Positions 24,653 to 32,475 of a stretch of DNA of 64,000 nt are shown piece after piece. Numbering within the stretch: the first letter of the stretch is position 1; each line of letters starts with the position of its first letter. Below the pieces are notes generated by a model. That model made no database searches. It had not been told where the DNA came from and saw only the letters and a program-made list of their open reading frames with translations. The translations under genes were made by a program, and so were the position numbers. Source of the DNA: Lachnospiraceae bacterium (lineage in GTDB: Bacteria > Bacillota > Clostridia > Lachnospirales > Lachnospiraceae); contig SVEZ01000007.1 of NCBI GenBank assembly GCA_015057115.1, forward strand, positions 62,001-126,000. The letters run 5' to 3'.

Positions 24653-24745
24653 CGAAGGGGGTGAGAATCGAACTCACCCGGGAAGCTTCAAACTCCCCAC
24701 AACGGTTTTGAAGACCGCGAGGCACACCAGCACCTATCCGCCTCC
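24653..24745 (-). tRNA. selC: tRNA-Sec (anticodon UCA)
   Basis: This is a 93-nt tRNA with the selenocysteine hallmarks: extended acceptor/T arms, a long variable arm (TTGTGGGGAGTTTGAAGC... region), anticodon loop CTTCAAA with TCA, G1, and discriminator G. The T arm GGTGAGTTCGATTCTCACC is complete, and CCA is not encoded. It directs UGA recoding with SelA/SelB/SelD, none of which lies in this window. It follows the PAP2 gene by 43 bp; a partial TTGACT-N18-TAGCAT promoter overlaps that gene's stop. Confidence 0.95.
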
Positions 24746-24788
24746 GAGTACATTGACTTGTATATGCTATCATTGACCTAGGAAAAAG

Positions 24789-25448
24789 TCAATCCCTCTT
24801 TCGCATTTTCAGACTGCGAACCACTGCCACATACAGCATTACATAAGCATCTGCCAGTACAGCACCGGCTATAATGTCCGTAAACCAGTGAACACCGCTA
24901 AGCAATCGTCCTATTACTGTAGTCATGGCAATTACCCAACATAACACCACCAAAAATATGCGCAAACCATCATTTTTTACCCGACTTGCCAGCTGATAAG
25001 CCGCGGTTCCCATAATCGCCACCACCAGCATGGAATGGGAGGAAGGAAAAGATGCTTCCAGCCCTTCGTCCAAAATCACCGGGCGATAGTTGATAATTAC
25101 TTTTTCAAATAGTAGGTAGGTTCCTGCCACCAATCCGTAAAAAAGCGCCAGAATGTAAAGGTCTGTGTCCACCTTTAAAAAACTGCGGCGTCTGATAAGC
25201 TGAATCAAGCCAAAAAGACCGAAGGCCGGTACAACAGCCAAAGCCAAGTAGCCCAGATATTCCGTAACCTGATACCAGATAAGGCTTACCCCCACTGTGT
25301 CTTTCACATATCCGTTCAGGGTTGCCAGCCCGATACTGCTGCCTTCCGGACCAATGGGTTTTACATCCACCTTCAATACTGCTGCTAAAAGTGCCAAAAA
25401 CGCCAACATCAGCAGCGCAAATGCTACATAATTCCTTTTTGCTTTCAT
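24789..25448 (-). CDS. PAP2-family membrane phosphatase
   Basis: This is a 219-residue protein with about six helices. The three PAP2 signature parts are present: EKVIINYRPVI, FPSSHS and GRLLSGVHWFTDI (His near residue 187). It acts on lipid phosphates such as undecaprenyl or phosphatidyl pyrophosphates at the outer membrane face. It lies 18 bp after the HD-like gene and upstream of tRNA-Sec. The specific substrate is unclear. Confidence 0.92.
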   Translation of the reverse strand: MKAKRNYVAFALLMLAFLALLAAVLKVDVKPIGPEGSSIGLATLNGYVKDTVGVSLIWYQVTEYLGYLALAVVPAFGLFGLIQLIRRRSFLKVDTDLYILALFYGLVAGTYLLFEKVIINYRPVILDEGLEASFPSSHSMLVVAIMGTAAYQLASRVKNDGLRIFLVVLCWVIAMTTVIGRLLSGVHWFTDIIAGAVLADAYVMLYVAVVRSLKMRKRD

Positions 25449-25466
25449 GTTTCTTCCTTTCTGCTT

Positions 25467-26330
25467 CTATCGCTGCTTTCCGTTTTCAAACAAAACATCC
25501 AGATAATCCAATGCCTTTTCATTCTCTTCCTGAAGTTGCTTTTCCGACAGCCCGCAAAGGGCATCCATGTCAAACAACTGTGCCTCATACTCTCCATGCA
25601 TCATTTCCCGATGAGAAAAGTTCTCCGAAGCCTCCACCAGTTCCGATGGACGGTGAAACAAAGTTCCGCCTTTTTGATCTGTTGCCGGATGCCGGAAAGG
25701 AACCGGTTTATCAAAAACCTCCCAAAATCCTTTATCATCCAGCCTCGCTACTCCGTTCAAAAAGTGAAGTCTGGTGGTATGCAAGTATTCCTCCACCGCC
25801 TTTAAAAGATCTGCCTCATAGTAATCTCTTTCCAGCGACTCCTTAATGTGAGGTACCAATCCACTGTCCTCTTTATCCAGTCCAAACAGTGAAAAATACG
25901 GCATCAGCCAAGGCATGATGTTCTGCTTGCGCTTTTTTGCAAAGGCATAAGCGCCGCCTCCCCATTTGTCAGGTTTGGTATACTTGGCGCTTTCCATATC
26001 AAAAATCATTTCCATCCAGTCGTATTTTGACCGCTGCTCCGGACTTAACAATCCTTCTTCATGATGGGTAGCAAACAGTCGATGAAGATAATCCGCTGTA
26101 AGCTGGGGATAGCACATGCTGGTAAGAATTTTGTCCATATCATGGCAGCGTCCCCGTCTTCGCATAACGTCCAAATCTTCTTTGGTAAAAATCTCGCCAT
26201 TTCCGTCTTCTCTACCCACTGCCTGACCGCAATAGTAGATAATCAACTTCTCCACCGCCAGCCGGTGTTTTAAGGTATACCCGATTCCCGGCACCGATAC
26301 CGGAAGGGGCGTATCCTCGTAAAATGCCAT
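25467..26330 (-). CDS. Conserved hypothetical protein with HD-like motif
   Basis: This is a 287-residue soluble protein. GRCHDMDKIL (residues ~60-70) with a later ATHHEEG resembles an HD phosphohydrolase core. The rest (KWGGGAYAFAKKRKQNIMPWL, LHTTRLHFLNGVARLDDKGFWEVFDKP) gives no recognised family beyond similarity in style to DUF5662 proteins. It lies 1 bp from the upstream EAL gene, so the two are co-transcribed. No function is proposed. Confidence 0.65.
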   Translation of the reverse strand: MAFYEDTPLPVSVPGIGYTLKHRLAVEKLIIYYCGQAVGREDGNGEIFTKEDLDVMRRRGRCHDMDKILTSMCYPQLTADYLHRLFATHHEEGLLSPEQRSKYDWMEMIFDMESAKYTKPDKWGGGAYAFAKKRKQNIMPWLMPYFSLFGLDKEDSGLVPHIKESLERDYYEADLLKAVEEYLHTTRLHFLNGVARLDDKGFWEVFDKPVPFRHPATDQKGGTLFHRPSELVEASENFSHREMMHGEYEAQLFDMDALCGLSEKQLQEENEKALDYLDVLFENGKQR

Positions 26331-26331
26331 A

Positions 26332-28209
26332 TTACTCCTCCGCCCTATGCTTTTCTAAGAAGGCAATGAATTCATCCTTCGGGAGAGGCTTGGAGAAATA
26401 AAAGCCCTGAATATATTCTACTCCCAGACCACACATGGTCTCAAACTGTTCCTTCGTCTCAACGCCTTCCGATACAATGGCCATACCCATGCTGTGCATC
26501 AGCTCAATCATATTTTCAATAACCAGCTTTGCTTTCTCACTCTTAAAATAACCCTGGGTAAAGCTATAATCGAATTTAATAACCTGAACCGGCATTTCCA
26601 GGAAATAATCCAGATTGGATCGTCCGGTTCCAAAGTCATCCAACGAGAAGTTGATACCTGCATTAATCAGCTTCTCCATATTTTTCAAAATTTTTTTCTT
26701 GGTATTCTGGGACACCGTTTCCGTAATCTCCAGATTAATCATCTTTGGATCCACCTGATACTGTTCCATAATCTCTCGTACGAAAGCAGATGGATTCTCA
26801 TCATCAAACTGGGCAATGGAGAGGTTCACCTCAATGTGGGTAATTCCCAAATCCTTCGGTTTGCCTGTAGCTAAAAATTCACATACCTGCCGGAATATCT
26901 CAATTCCCAAAGGCACAATCAAACCATTTTCTTCCGCAATGGGAATAAATTTCCCCGGGGGAATAATGGGGCCTTCCTTATCCCGGATACGTACCAACGC
27001 CTCTGCAGAGGTAAACTTCCCGGTCTGCACATTGTAAAAAGGCTGATAAAATACCTCTACTCGATTCTCCGTTAGCGCAGACTGAATCATTTCCTTAATC
27101 TTGCCGTATTCCCGGAAGCCCTCCATAGCCGCTTCATCAACCACAACCTCTTCTTTTGCCTCCAGCTCTCTGGCAAAATAGGTGGGTAGTCTTAAAAATT
27201 CTTCCGCACTGCTAAAAGCGGCACTGTCCGGCACTACCAACGTATGCAGGGAAACCGGAAACGCAATAACCTCCGCCAATCCCTTCACCAGGCTGCGAAT
27301 CTCCGCCGTTTCCAGCCTCCGCCCATGAAACAGCACCAGAATTTCATTCTCCGTATTCCGGAACACATACATAGACTTTCTGCTATAAAAATAATTGGCA
27401 GTCTGCACCAGTATTCTTTTTTTCACATCCGGGTCAAAGCTTCCGGTCTGAGCATACAAATAGATATGCACTGCCTCAAAGCTCCTGCGATGCTGATAAG
27501 CATCATTTACGTAATCCAGTAATGCATTGGATGTAAACAATCCACTGGCACGGTCAATTCCTTCGTGAGGATTCTCCAGTTCCGCATAAATTAACACCAT
27601 ACCAAAGGCAGATGCAAATCCCACCAAAAGCAGTTCTTTATTAAATAACTGAATAAGCGCTGCCGCAAGCCAGCATCCCTGCCACAGCAAAATCGCCCAC
27701 CGCCTTCTTTCCGAAGCCTGTTCTGTCCCCCGAAACGCCATAACAATGGTGGATATAATGAAAACCACCGTCACAATATAGGTTGCCTCAGTAGAAGGGC
27801 CATAGGAATAAACCACTCTTCCCCACATAATATACCGAATCGGCAATGCCATAATGGCCACAGCGCCCAGACAGAACCATATCTGATATAATCGTTTTAA
27901 CAATTTATGTGAATTTTCCGCAAAGAATTCTCCTGCCGCATACAGAAAACCCTGATAGCTCTGAAAAGCCAGAGATACCACATACAACTTACAGATCAGC
28001 TGTGTTCCCACCACAGGAAACGTCCCTACTGTAGCTCCGTAGATACCAAAAATAGAAGCAATATCCAGTGAAAGGCACAGAATCCCAGACAACAACGTCC
28101 AAAAATACCGCCGTCGGCTGTAAAGATCCAGACTTTTTTCTTTTACAAAAATCAGAAATACCACAAAGAGCATGACCATTGCGCAACTTTGCAGCACGAT
28201 GTTCAACAT
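26332..28209 (-). CDS. Membrane protein with degenerate GGDEF and EAL domains
   Basis: This is a 625-residue paralogue of the 22.6-24.5 kb protein, with about seven N-terminal helices and a GGDEF-like domain without the motif (ENEILVLF in its place). Its EAL domain is complete (EALVR, VNLSIAQ, LEITET, DDFGTGRSN, VIKFDYS, EGVET, QGFYFSKPL). It is expected to hydrolyse cyclic di-GMP in response to a signal sensed in the membrane. It is the first gene of a group with the HD-like and PAP2 genes. Confidence 0.9.
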   Translation of the reverse strand: MLNIVLQSCAMVMLFVVFLIFVKEKSLDLYSRRRYFWTLLSGILCLSLDIASIFGIYGATVGTFPVVGTQLICKLYVVSLAFQSYQGFLYAAGEFFAENSHKLLKRLYQIWFCLGAVAIMALPIRYIMWGRVVYSYGPSTEATYIVTVVFIISTIVMAFRGTEQASERRRWAILLWQGCWLAAALIQLFNKELLLVGFASAFGMVLIYAELENPHEGIDRASGLFTSNALLDYVNDAYQHRRSFEAVHIYLYAQTGSFDPDVKKRILVQTANYFYSRKSMYVFRNTENEILVLFHGRRLETAEIRSLVKGLAEVIAFPVSLHTLVVPDSAAFSSAEEFLRLPTYFARELEAKEEVVVDEAAMEGFREYGKIKEMIQSALTENRVEVFYQPFYNVQTGKFTSAEALVRIRDKEGPIIPPGKFIPIAEENGLIVPLGIEIFRQVCEFLATGKPKDLGITHIEVNLSIAQFDDENPSAFVREIMEQYQVDPKMINLEITETVSQNTKKKILKNMEKLINAGINFSLDDFGTGRSNLDYFLEMPVQVIKFDYSFTQGYFKSEKAKLVIENMIELMHSMGMAIVSEGVETKEQFETMCGLGVEYIQGFYFSKPLPKDEFIAFLEKHRAEE

Positions 28210-28351
28210 TGGCTTCCGCCTCCCCCCAATGGTTTGTATGGTTACAGTATAGTCGGTTCTTTTATCCTAGTCAACCGGATAGTCATTGACTTTTCAGGCA
28301 TCATCTGATATTATGTGACTTAAGAAATGGGTTTTGTGTCCGGTAAGTTCT

Positions 28352-28767
28352 TTATGAACCGAGGGAGTTGCTCGTTTCTTTTTTTATGTCTAAAATGTCA
28401 TATAAATACATTTTTCCATCTACTGAATGTCTAACAAGCATAGTCGCTTTATATGCATTGTATCGTTCGACACTTCCATCCTGCCCAAATACAGGTAATT
28501 CGAACCTGGAATCATACCGATACCATCCATATCTAGCATTTCGAAGATGCCTTTTATCCTGATTCTCTCTAAACCTTTTGTTGTCTGCTATCTCTATCAA
28601 TTCAGGAATGCCTTGAGCAGCATTCGCTTTTGCTTTTGCAATGCCTCCCATAAGTTCGTACGTATATCTTGCTCCGGTGTAATCTGCAGTGCCTCACAAA
28701 TCACCATAATCTTACCTGCACCGGGATTCGTATTCTTCTTACGCCAGTCAAAAATCGTATGTCTGGA
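28352..28767 (-). pseudogene. Mobile-element remnant: XRE-like HTH fragment overlapping a PBECR-like fragment
   Basis: Frame A (28767-28597) reads SRHTIFDWRKKNTNPGAGK...VICEALQITPEQ, the second half of a common clostridial HTH protein, with no start, then stops. Frame B (28651-28352, 99 codons) reads RFRENQDKRHLRNARYGWYRY...DGKMYLYDILDIKKETS, resembling the end of a phage-type PBECR/MuF nuclease or toxin domain. The two overlap out of frame. The 3' end of rlmD runs into frame A. This looks like decayed prophage or toxin DNA. Confidence 0.6.
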
Positions 28768-30151
28768 TTACATCATCCGGTTTTTGTTGGGACAAGAGAA
28801 CTACCGTCTCCACATGCACCGTATGCGGAAATTGATCATAGCACTGCCACTTCTCCACCTGATAATCCTTTTCACAAAGAATCTTTAGATCCCGAGCCAG
28901 CGTTGCACTGTCGCAACTTACATACACAATCCGATCCGGTTTCATTTCCAGCATGGTATTAAGCAGCTTTTCGTCGCATCCCTTTCGAGGCGGGTCTACC
29001 ACTACCACATCAATTTTCTCCGGGTTTTCTTTTCCGAGAACTTGATTGGCGAATACCTCCTCCGCTTTTCCAACAAAAAATTCAGCATTGGTAATACCGT
29101 TTCGCTCCGCATTCTCTCTGGCGTCCAAAATAGCAGGCTCTATAATCTCCACTCCGTGAACTTTACCTGCATCCTTTGCCAAAAACAAAGAAATACTTCC
29201 GGTTCCGCAATACAAGTCCCACACATTCTCTTTTCCTGTAAGACCGGCGTATTCTACCGCCTTGTCATACAGTTTCTTCGTCTGCACCGGATTTACCTGG
29301 AAAAAGGACAGGGGACTGACCTGATAAGTGATGTTACCCAACTGCTCCTTCATATAGGCATCTCCCCACAACACTTCATAAGAACTTCCCATAATCACAT
29401 TGTTCCTTGTAGTGTTGGGGCTTATGGAAACAGACACCAGCCGCGGCTCCGCCTGTAATACCCGGCCACACAAATCCCGGGGATTTGGAATACTACTACC
29501 GTTTACCACCAGACAAAGCATCCACTCTCCCGTAGTAAATCCTTTACGGATTAATACGTGACGCACCAACCCTTTTCCCGTTTCTTCGTTGTAGGCATGT
29601 ACGTTATTTGCGTACATGTATTCCTTTACTGCATCCAACAACTTTCTGTTTTCTTCCGCTCCCAGCAAACAGTCCTCGCATTCCATAATGTCATGGGTTC
29701 TGCCTGCATAAAAGCCCATAATAATTCTGCCGTCCTTTTCTCCCACCGGAAACTGGGCCTTGTTCCGATAACGGAAGGGATTGTCCATTCCCACAATAGG
29801 CTCCATTTTCTCGCAAATCTCAGGAGAAAAACCGCCGATTCTCATAAGGTTATTCTTTACCAGACCTTCCTTAAAACGCAGCTGCGCCGGATAGGACATT
29901 GCCTGAATCTGACAGCCTCCGCAAGCTTTATGAATCGGACAGGGAGCATTGATTCGATCTGCCGAAGGACTTACCAGCTTCATAAGACGGCCGTAGCCAT
30001 AATTATTCTTCAGCTTGATAACCTTCACCTCTGCCACATCTCCGATTACCGTATCTTTTACAAAAAGCGGAAAGCCATCGGATTTCCCGATGCCTTCCCC
30101 TTTATGACTCATATCTTCAATTGTAATGGTTACTACATCATTTTTCTTCAT
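28748..30151 (-). CDS. rlmD: 23S rRNA (uracil-5-)-methyltransferase, RumA/RlmD family
   Basis: This is a 467-residue protein: TRAM RNA-binding domain (~1-60), iron-sulfur ligands C71, C77, C80 and a later Cys in MECEDC, the SAM fold with DLYCGTGSISLFLA, DPPRKGCDE, and the catalytic Cys in YVSCDSATLARD. It makes 5-methyluridine in 23S rRNA. The usual end near VHVETVVLLS is followed by ten odd residues (PDDVIQTYDF) read from a fused HTH remnant, so the 3' end has been remodelled. Confidence 0.92.
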   Translation of the reverse strand: MKKNDVVTITIEDMSHKGEGIGKSDGFPLFVKDTVIGDVAEVKVIKLKNNYGYGRLMKLVSPSADRINAPCPIHKACGGCQIQAMSYPAQLRFKEGLVKNNLMRIGGFSPEICEKMEPIVGMDNPFRYRNKAQFPVGEKDGRIIMGFYAGRTHDIMECEDCLLGAEENRKLLDAVKEYMYANNVHAYNEETGKGLVRHVLIRKGFTTGEWMLCLVVNGSSIPNPRDLCGRVLQAEPRLVSVSISPNTTRNNVIMGSSYEVLWGDAYMKEQLGNITYQVSPLSFFQVNPVQTKKLYDKAVEYAGLTGKENVWDLYCGTGSISLFLAKDAGKVHGVEIIEPAILDARENAERNGITNAEFFVGKAEEVFANQVLGKENPEKIDVVVVDPPRKGCDEKLLNTMLEMKPDRIVYVSCDSATLARDLKILCEKDYQVEKWQCYDQFPHTVHVETVVLLSQQKPDDVIQTYDF

Positions 30152-30167
30152 ACCTGATTATCCACCT

Positions 30168-31118
30168 TTATTTCTCCGTTGTACGACGAAGGTTCGATTC
30201 AAACAACCGGTTATAACCCATCCACTGGCTGGCCTCATCCTTCGGCAACAGCAACAGTTCCTTGAAGGTTTCCATTTTGGCGTCTACATTATCTGCAAAA
30301 CTTAAGGCAACTGCCTCCATTAATGCAGGCTTCTTCGGTGAACCAAATTCCAGTTCTCCGTGGTGAGCCAAAATACAATGCTTTAATTCTCCTGCCAGCA
30401 CCGGCGGGAAGTCTTCAATCTTACGAATATACTCCGAAATCATTTCCGTTCCGATGACGATATGTCCCAACAAATTACCCTCGTCTGAATAATCATTTAA
30501 CGGGAAGTCTGTCAGTTCCCGAATTTTACCGATGTCGTGTAAAAGCGCCGCCGTCAAAAGCAAGTCCCGGTTTAACAACGGATATTTTTTTGCAAAAAAC
30601 GCACACACCTGCGTTACGCTTAAAGAATGCTCCAACAATCCGCCAATAAAACCGTGGTGAACGCTTTTGGCTGCAGAATGCTTCTTGTATTCCGCCACCA
30701 GTTCCTCATCCTCAATCAGCATAAGGGTTGCCAGCTTTTTCAAATAGGGGTTTTGCAGGCTATCGATGCAATTTTTCACCTTCTCATACATTTCGTCAAT
30801 GTCCTGCTCTGTGGTAGGCAAATATTCCGAAGGATCGTACTCCCCTTCGCTTACCTTACGAACCCGCTTCACATTCAACTGCAAGGTTCCGGCAAAATTG
30901 GTAACGTCTCCTGTAATCTCCACGTAATCCAGCGCATCGCAATCTTCAATCCCCATGGAATTGGGATCCCAGATTTTGGCATCCATGGTTCCCGTTTTAT
31001 CCTGAATAATCAGGGAGTCATAAGGTTTTCCGTTCTTTGTAACAGCAGACGTTCTCTGCTTGCAAAGATAAATATCGCTTACCCTGTCTCCCTCACGTAA
31101 TGTTGCAATGTATTTCAT
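30168..31118 (-). CDS. YhaM-like 3'-5' exoribonuclease (OB-fold and HD domain)
   Basis: This is a 316-residue protein with an N-terminal OB fold (~10-90: REGDRVSDIYLCKQ, LIIQDKTGTMDAKIWD) and an HD domain with VHHGFIGGLLEHSLSV, AALLHDIGKI and LAHHGELEFGSP. This layout is that of B. subtilis YhaM/CbfA, which trims RNA and single-stranded DNA. It lies 16 bp upstream of rlmD in the same direction, grouping two RNA-acting enzymes. Confidence 0.9.
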   Translation of the reverse strand: MKYIATLREGDRVSDIYLCKQRTSAVTKNGKPYDSLIIQDKTGTMDAKIWDPNSMGIEDCDALDYVEITGDVTNFAGTLQLNVKRVRKVSEGEYDPSEYLPTTEQDIDEMYEKVKNCIDSLQNPYLKKLATLMLIEDEELVAEYKKHSAAKSVHHGFIGGLLEHSLSVTQVCAFFAKKYPLLNRDLLLTAALLHDIGKIRELTDFPLNDYSDEGNLLGHIVIGTEMISEYIRKIEDFPPVLAGELKHCILAHHGELEFGSPKKPALMEAVALSFADNVDAKMETFKELLLLPKDEASQWMGYNRLFESNLRRTTEK

Positions 31119-31146
31119 TTCAAACCTCTTTCTGTTTCTATATTTT

Positions 31147-32355
31147 CTAATTTCGTTCCAGCCTCTCGGATATAATCACTTCAGCTGATACTCGCTTATA
31201 AGCACCGTTGGTATAACGCATAATCTGAACCTTCACAGAATCCCGAGGGCTTAGTTCCATTAATGCCTCCGTAAACTGTTTGGCAGATCGTATCTCCCGT
31301 TTTCCCATGGAAACCAGAATGTCTCCTCGCTGAATACCTGCATCCACGGCCGGAGAACGCAGATACACATACTCCACGTAGGCCCCGCTGGGAATGTCAT
31401 AAGCTCTGGAAGTCTCTTCCGAAACGGTACTTATTTGAACGCCCATAAAAGGAAGCTCCCGGTTATTGCAAAGCGCATCCAGAAGCCAGGACAAATCACT
31501 GATTCCCAGCGCTTTTACCGTATAAGCCTCTCCTTCTTCATCCTCCCTATGAGAAATAATGCCTATTACATTGGTATTAGCATCCAACAAAAATCCTGCG
31601 GTATGCCGTCTTCCCACTATATTCGTTTCCAAAAGGGTATATTCCCGATCCGTCAATCTGGTCTTACCACCTACTGCGGTATACTGACCTACCACAATAC
31701 TGCGATGTTCCTTCAGCGGATTTCCGATAGCCGCCGTATATTCACCGCGATGAAGAGTGGATGATTTACCAAACTTGGCAACAGTAACGGACTTCTTGGT
31801 ATCTTTATCCAACACTTTCTTCTGCACGGAAACAACTGATATTCCTGTTTCCTGATCGGTTCGAAGTACTTCACCGCTTACGGTTTGTCCGTTAAAAAAG
31901 GTAATCTGCACGATATTGGTTCCCCGAATAGCATTGGGAGTAGATAAGATTAACAACTCTTTCTTGGACTGATACATTATGATACCACAGGCATACTCGG
32001 TATAGGTCTTCTTACCACCGTATCCTTCTGCGGAAACTTCATTAATACCCACCAAAAAATTATTGGCTTCGAAGGCTTTTTCATAAAAGGCTTCCGCATA
32101 TTTCGAATTCTGCCCCATATCTACCCGTTCTTCCGAATTCCAATCTTCTTCCAGAGCTTCCTGTCCGGTAGCCTCTGTTTCAAACACAATACGATTTTCT
32201 TCCCGAGCCCCCAACATTTTCCGTATTTGTGAGCGGAAACAAAACAGCACCAGTAATGCCACTATAGCAAAAACCGCACCGCATATTGCGGCTATGCAAA
32301 TTCTCTGAATTGTTCTTTTATAATTCAGTGGTTTCTCTTTATATCGAATTTCCAT
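31147..32355 (-). CDS. HtrA-like membrane protein with degenerate protease and PDZ domain
   Basis: This is a protein of about 402 residues: a transmembrane helix at ~18-42, a trypsin-like fold (~105-285) and a PDZ domain (~300-395: PSGAYVEYVYLRSPAVDAGIQRGDILVSMG). The serine-protease sites are lost: the NSGGP position reads HTAGF, and the TNYHV position reads STPNA. It is therefore probably a non-catalytic binding protein. The second ATG (32355) is favoured because AAGGAG lies 9 bases away, against 3-4 for the first. Confidence 0.85.
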   Translation of the reverse strand: MEIRYKEKPLNYKRTIQRICIAAICGAVFAIVALLVLFCFRSQIRKMLGAREENRIVFETEATGQEALEEDWNSEERVDMGQNSKYAEAFYEKAFEANNFLVGINEVSAEGYGGKKTYTEYACGIIMYQSKKELLILSTPNAIRGTNIVQITFFNGQTVSGEVLRTDQETGISVVSVQKKVLDKDTKKSVTVAKFGKSSTLHRGEYTAAIGNPLKEHRSIVVGQYTAVGGKTRLTDREYTLLETNIVGRRHTAGFLLDANTNVIGIISHREDEEGEAYTVKALGISDLSWLLDALCNNRELPFMGVQISTVSEETSRAYDIPSGAYVEYVYLRSPAVDAGIQRGDILVSMGKREIRSAKQFTEALMELSPRDSVKVQIMRYTNGAYKRVSAEVIISERLERN

Positions 32356-32440
32356 TCCCATTATCTCCTTACCCTACCCATTATAATCCCATTCCCTTGG
32401 AAACTGCAAGCCGCAACTTCGTCAAAAGCCAAAAGTGGGC

Positions 32441-32475
32441 TTTTCTAAAACCTTTTTTTAGGGTATAATACTAAC
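32441..32475 (+). promoter_or_regulatory. mutS2 promoter with no room for a leader
   Basis: TATAAT at 32464-32469 ends only six bases before the mutS2 ATG (32476). The -35 position (32441-32446, TTTTCT) is a weak match. The A of ATG falls at the expected transcription start, and no ribosome site exists. Confidence 0.6.
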
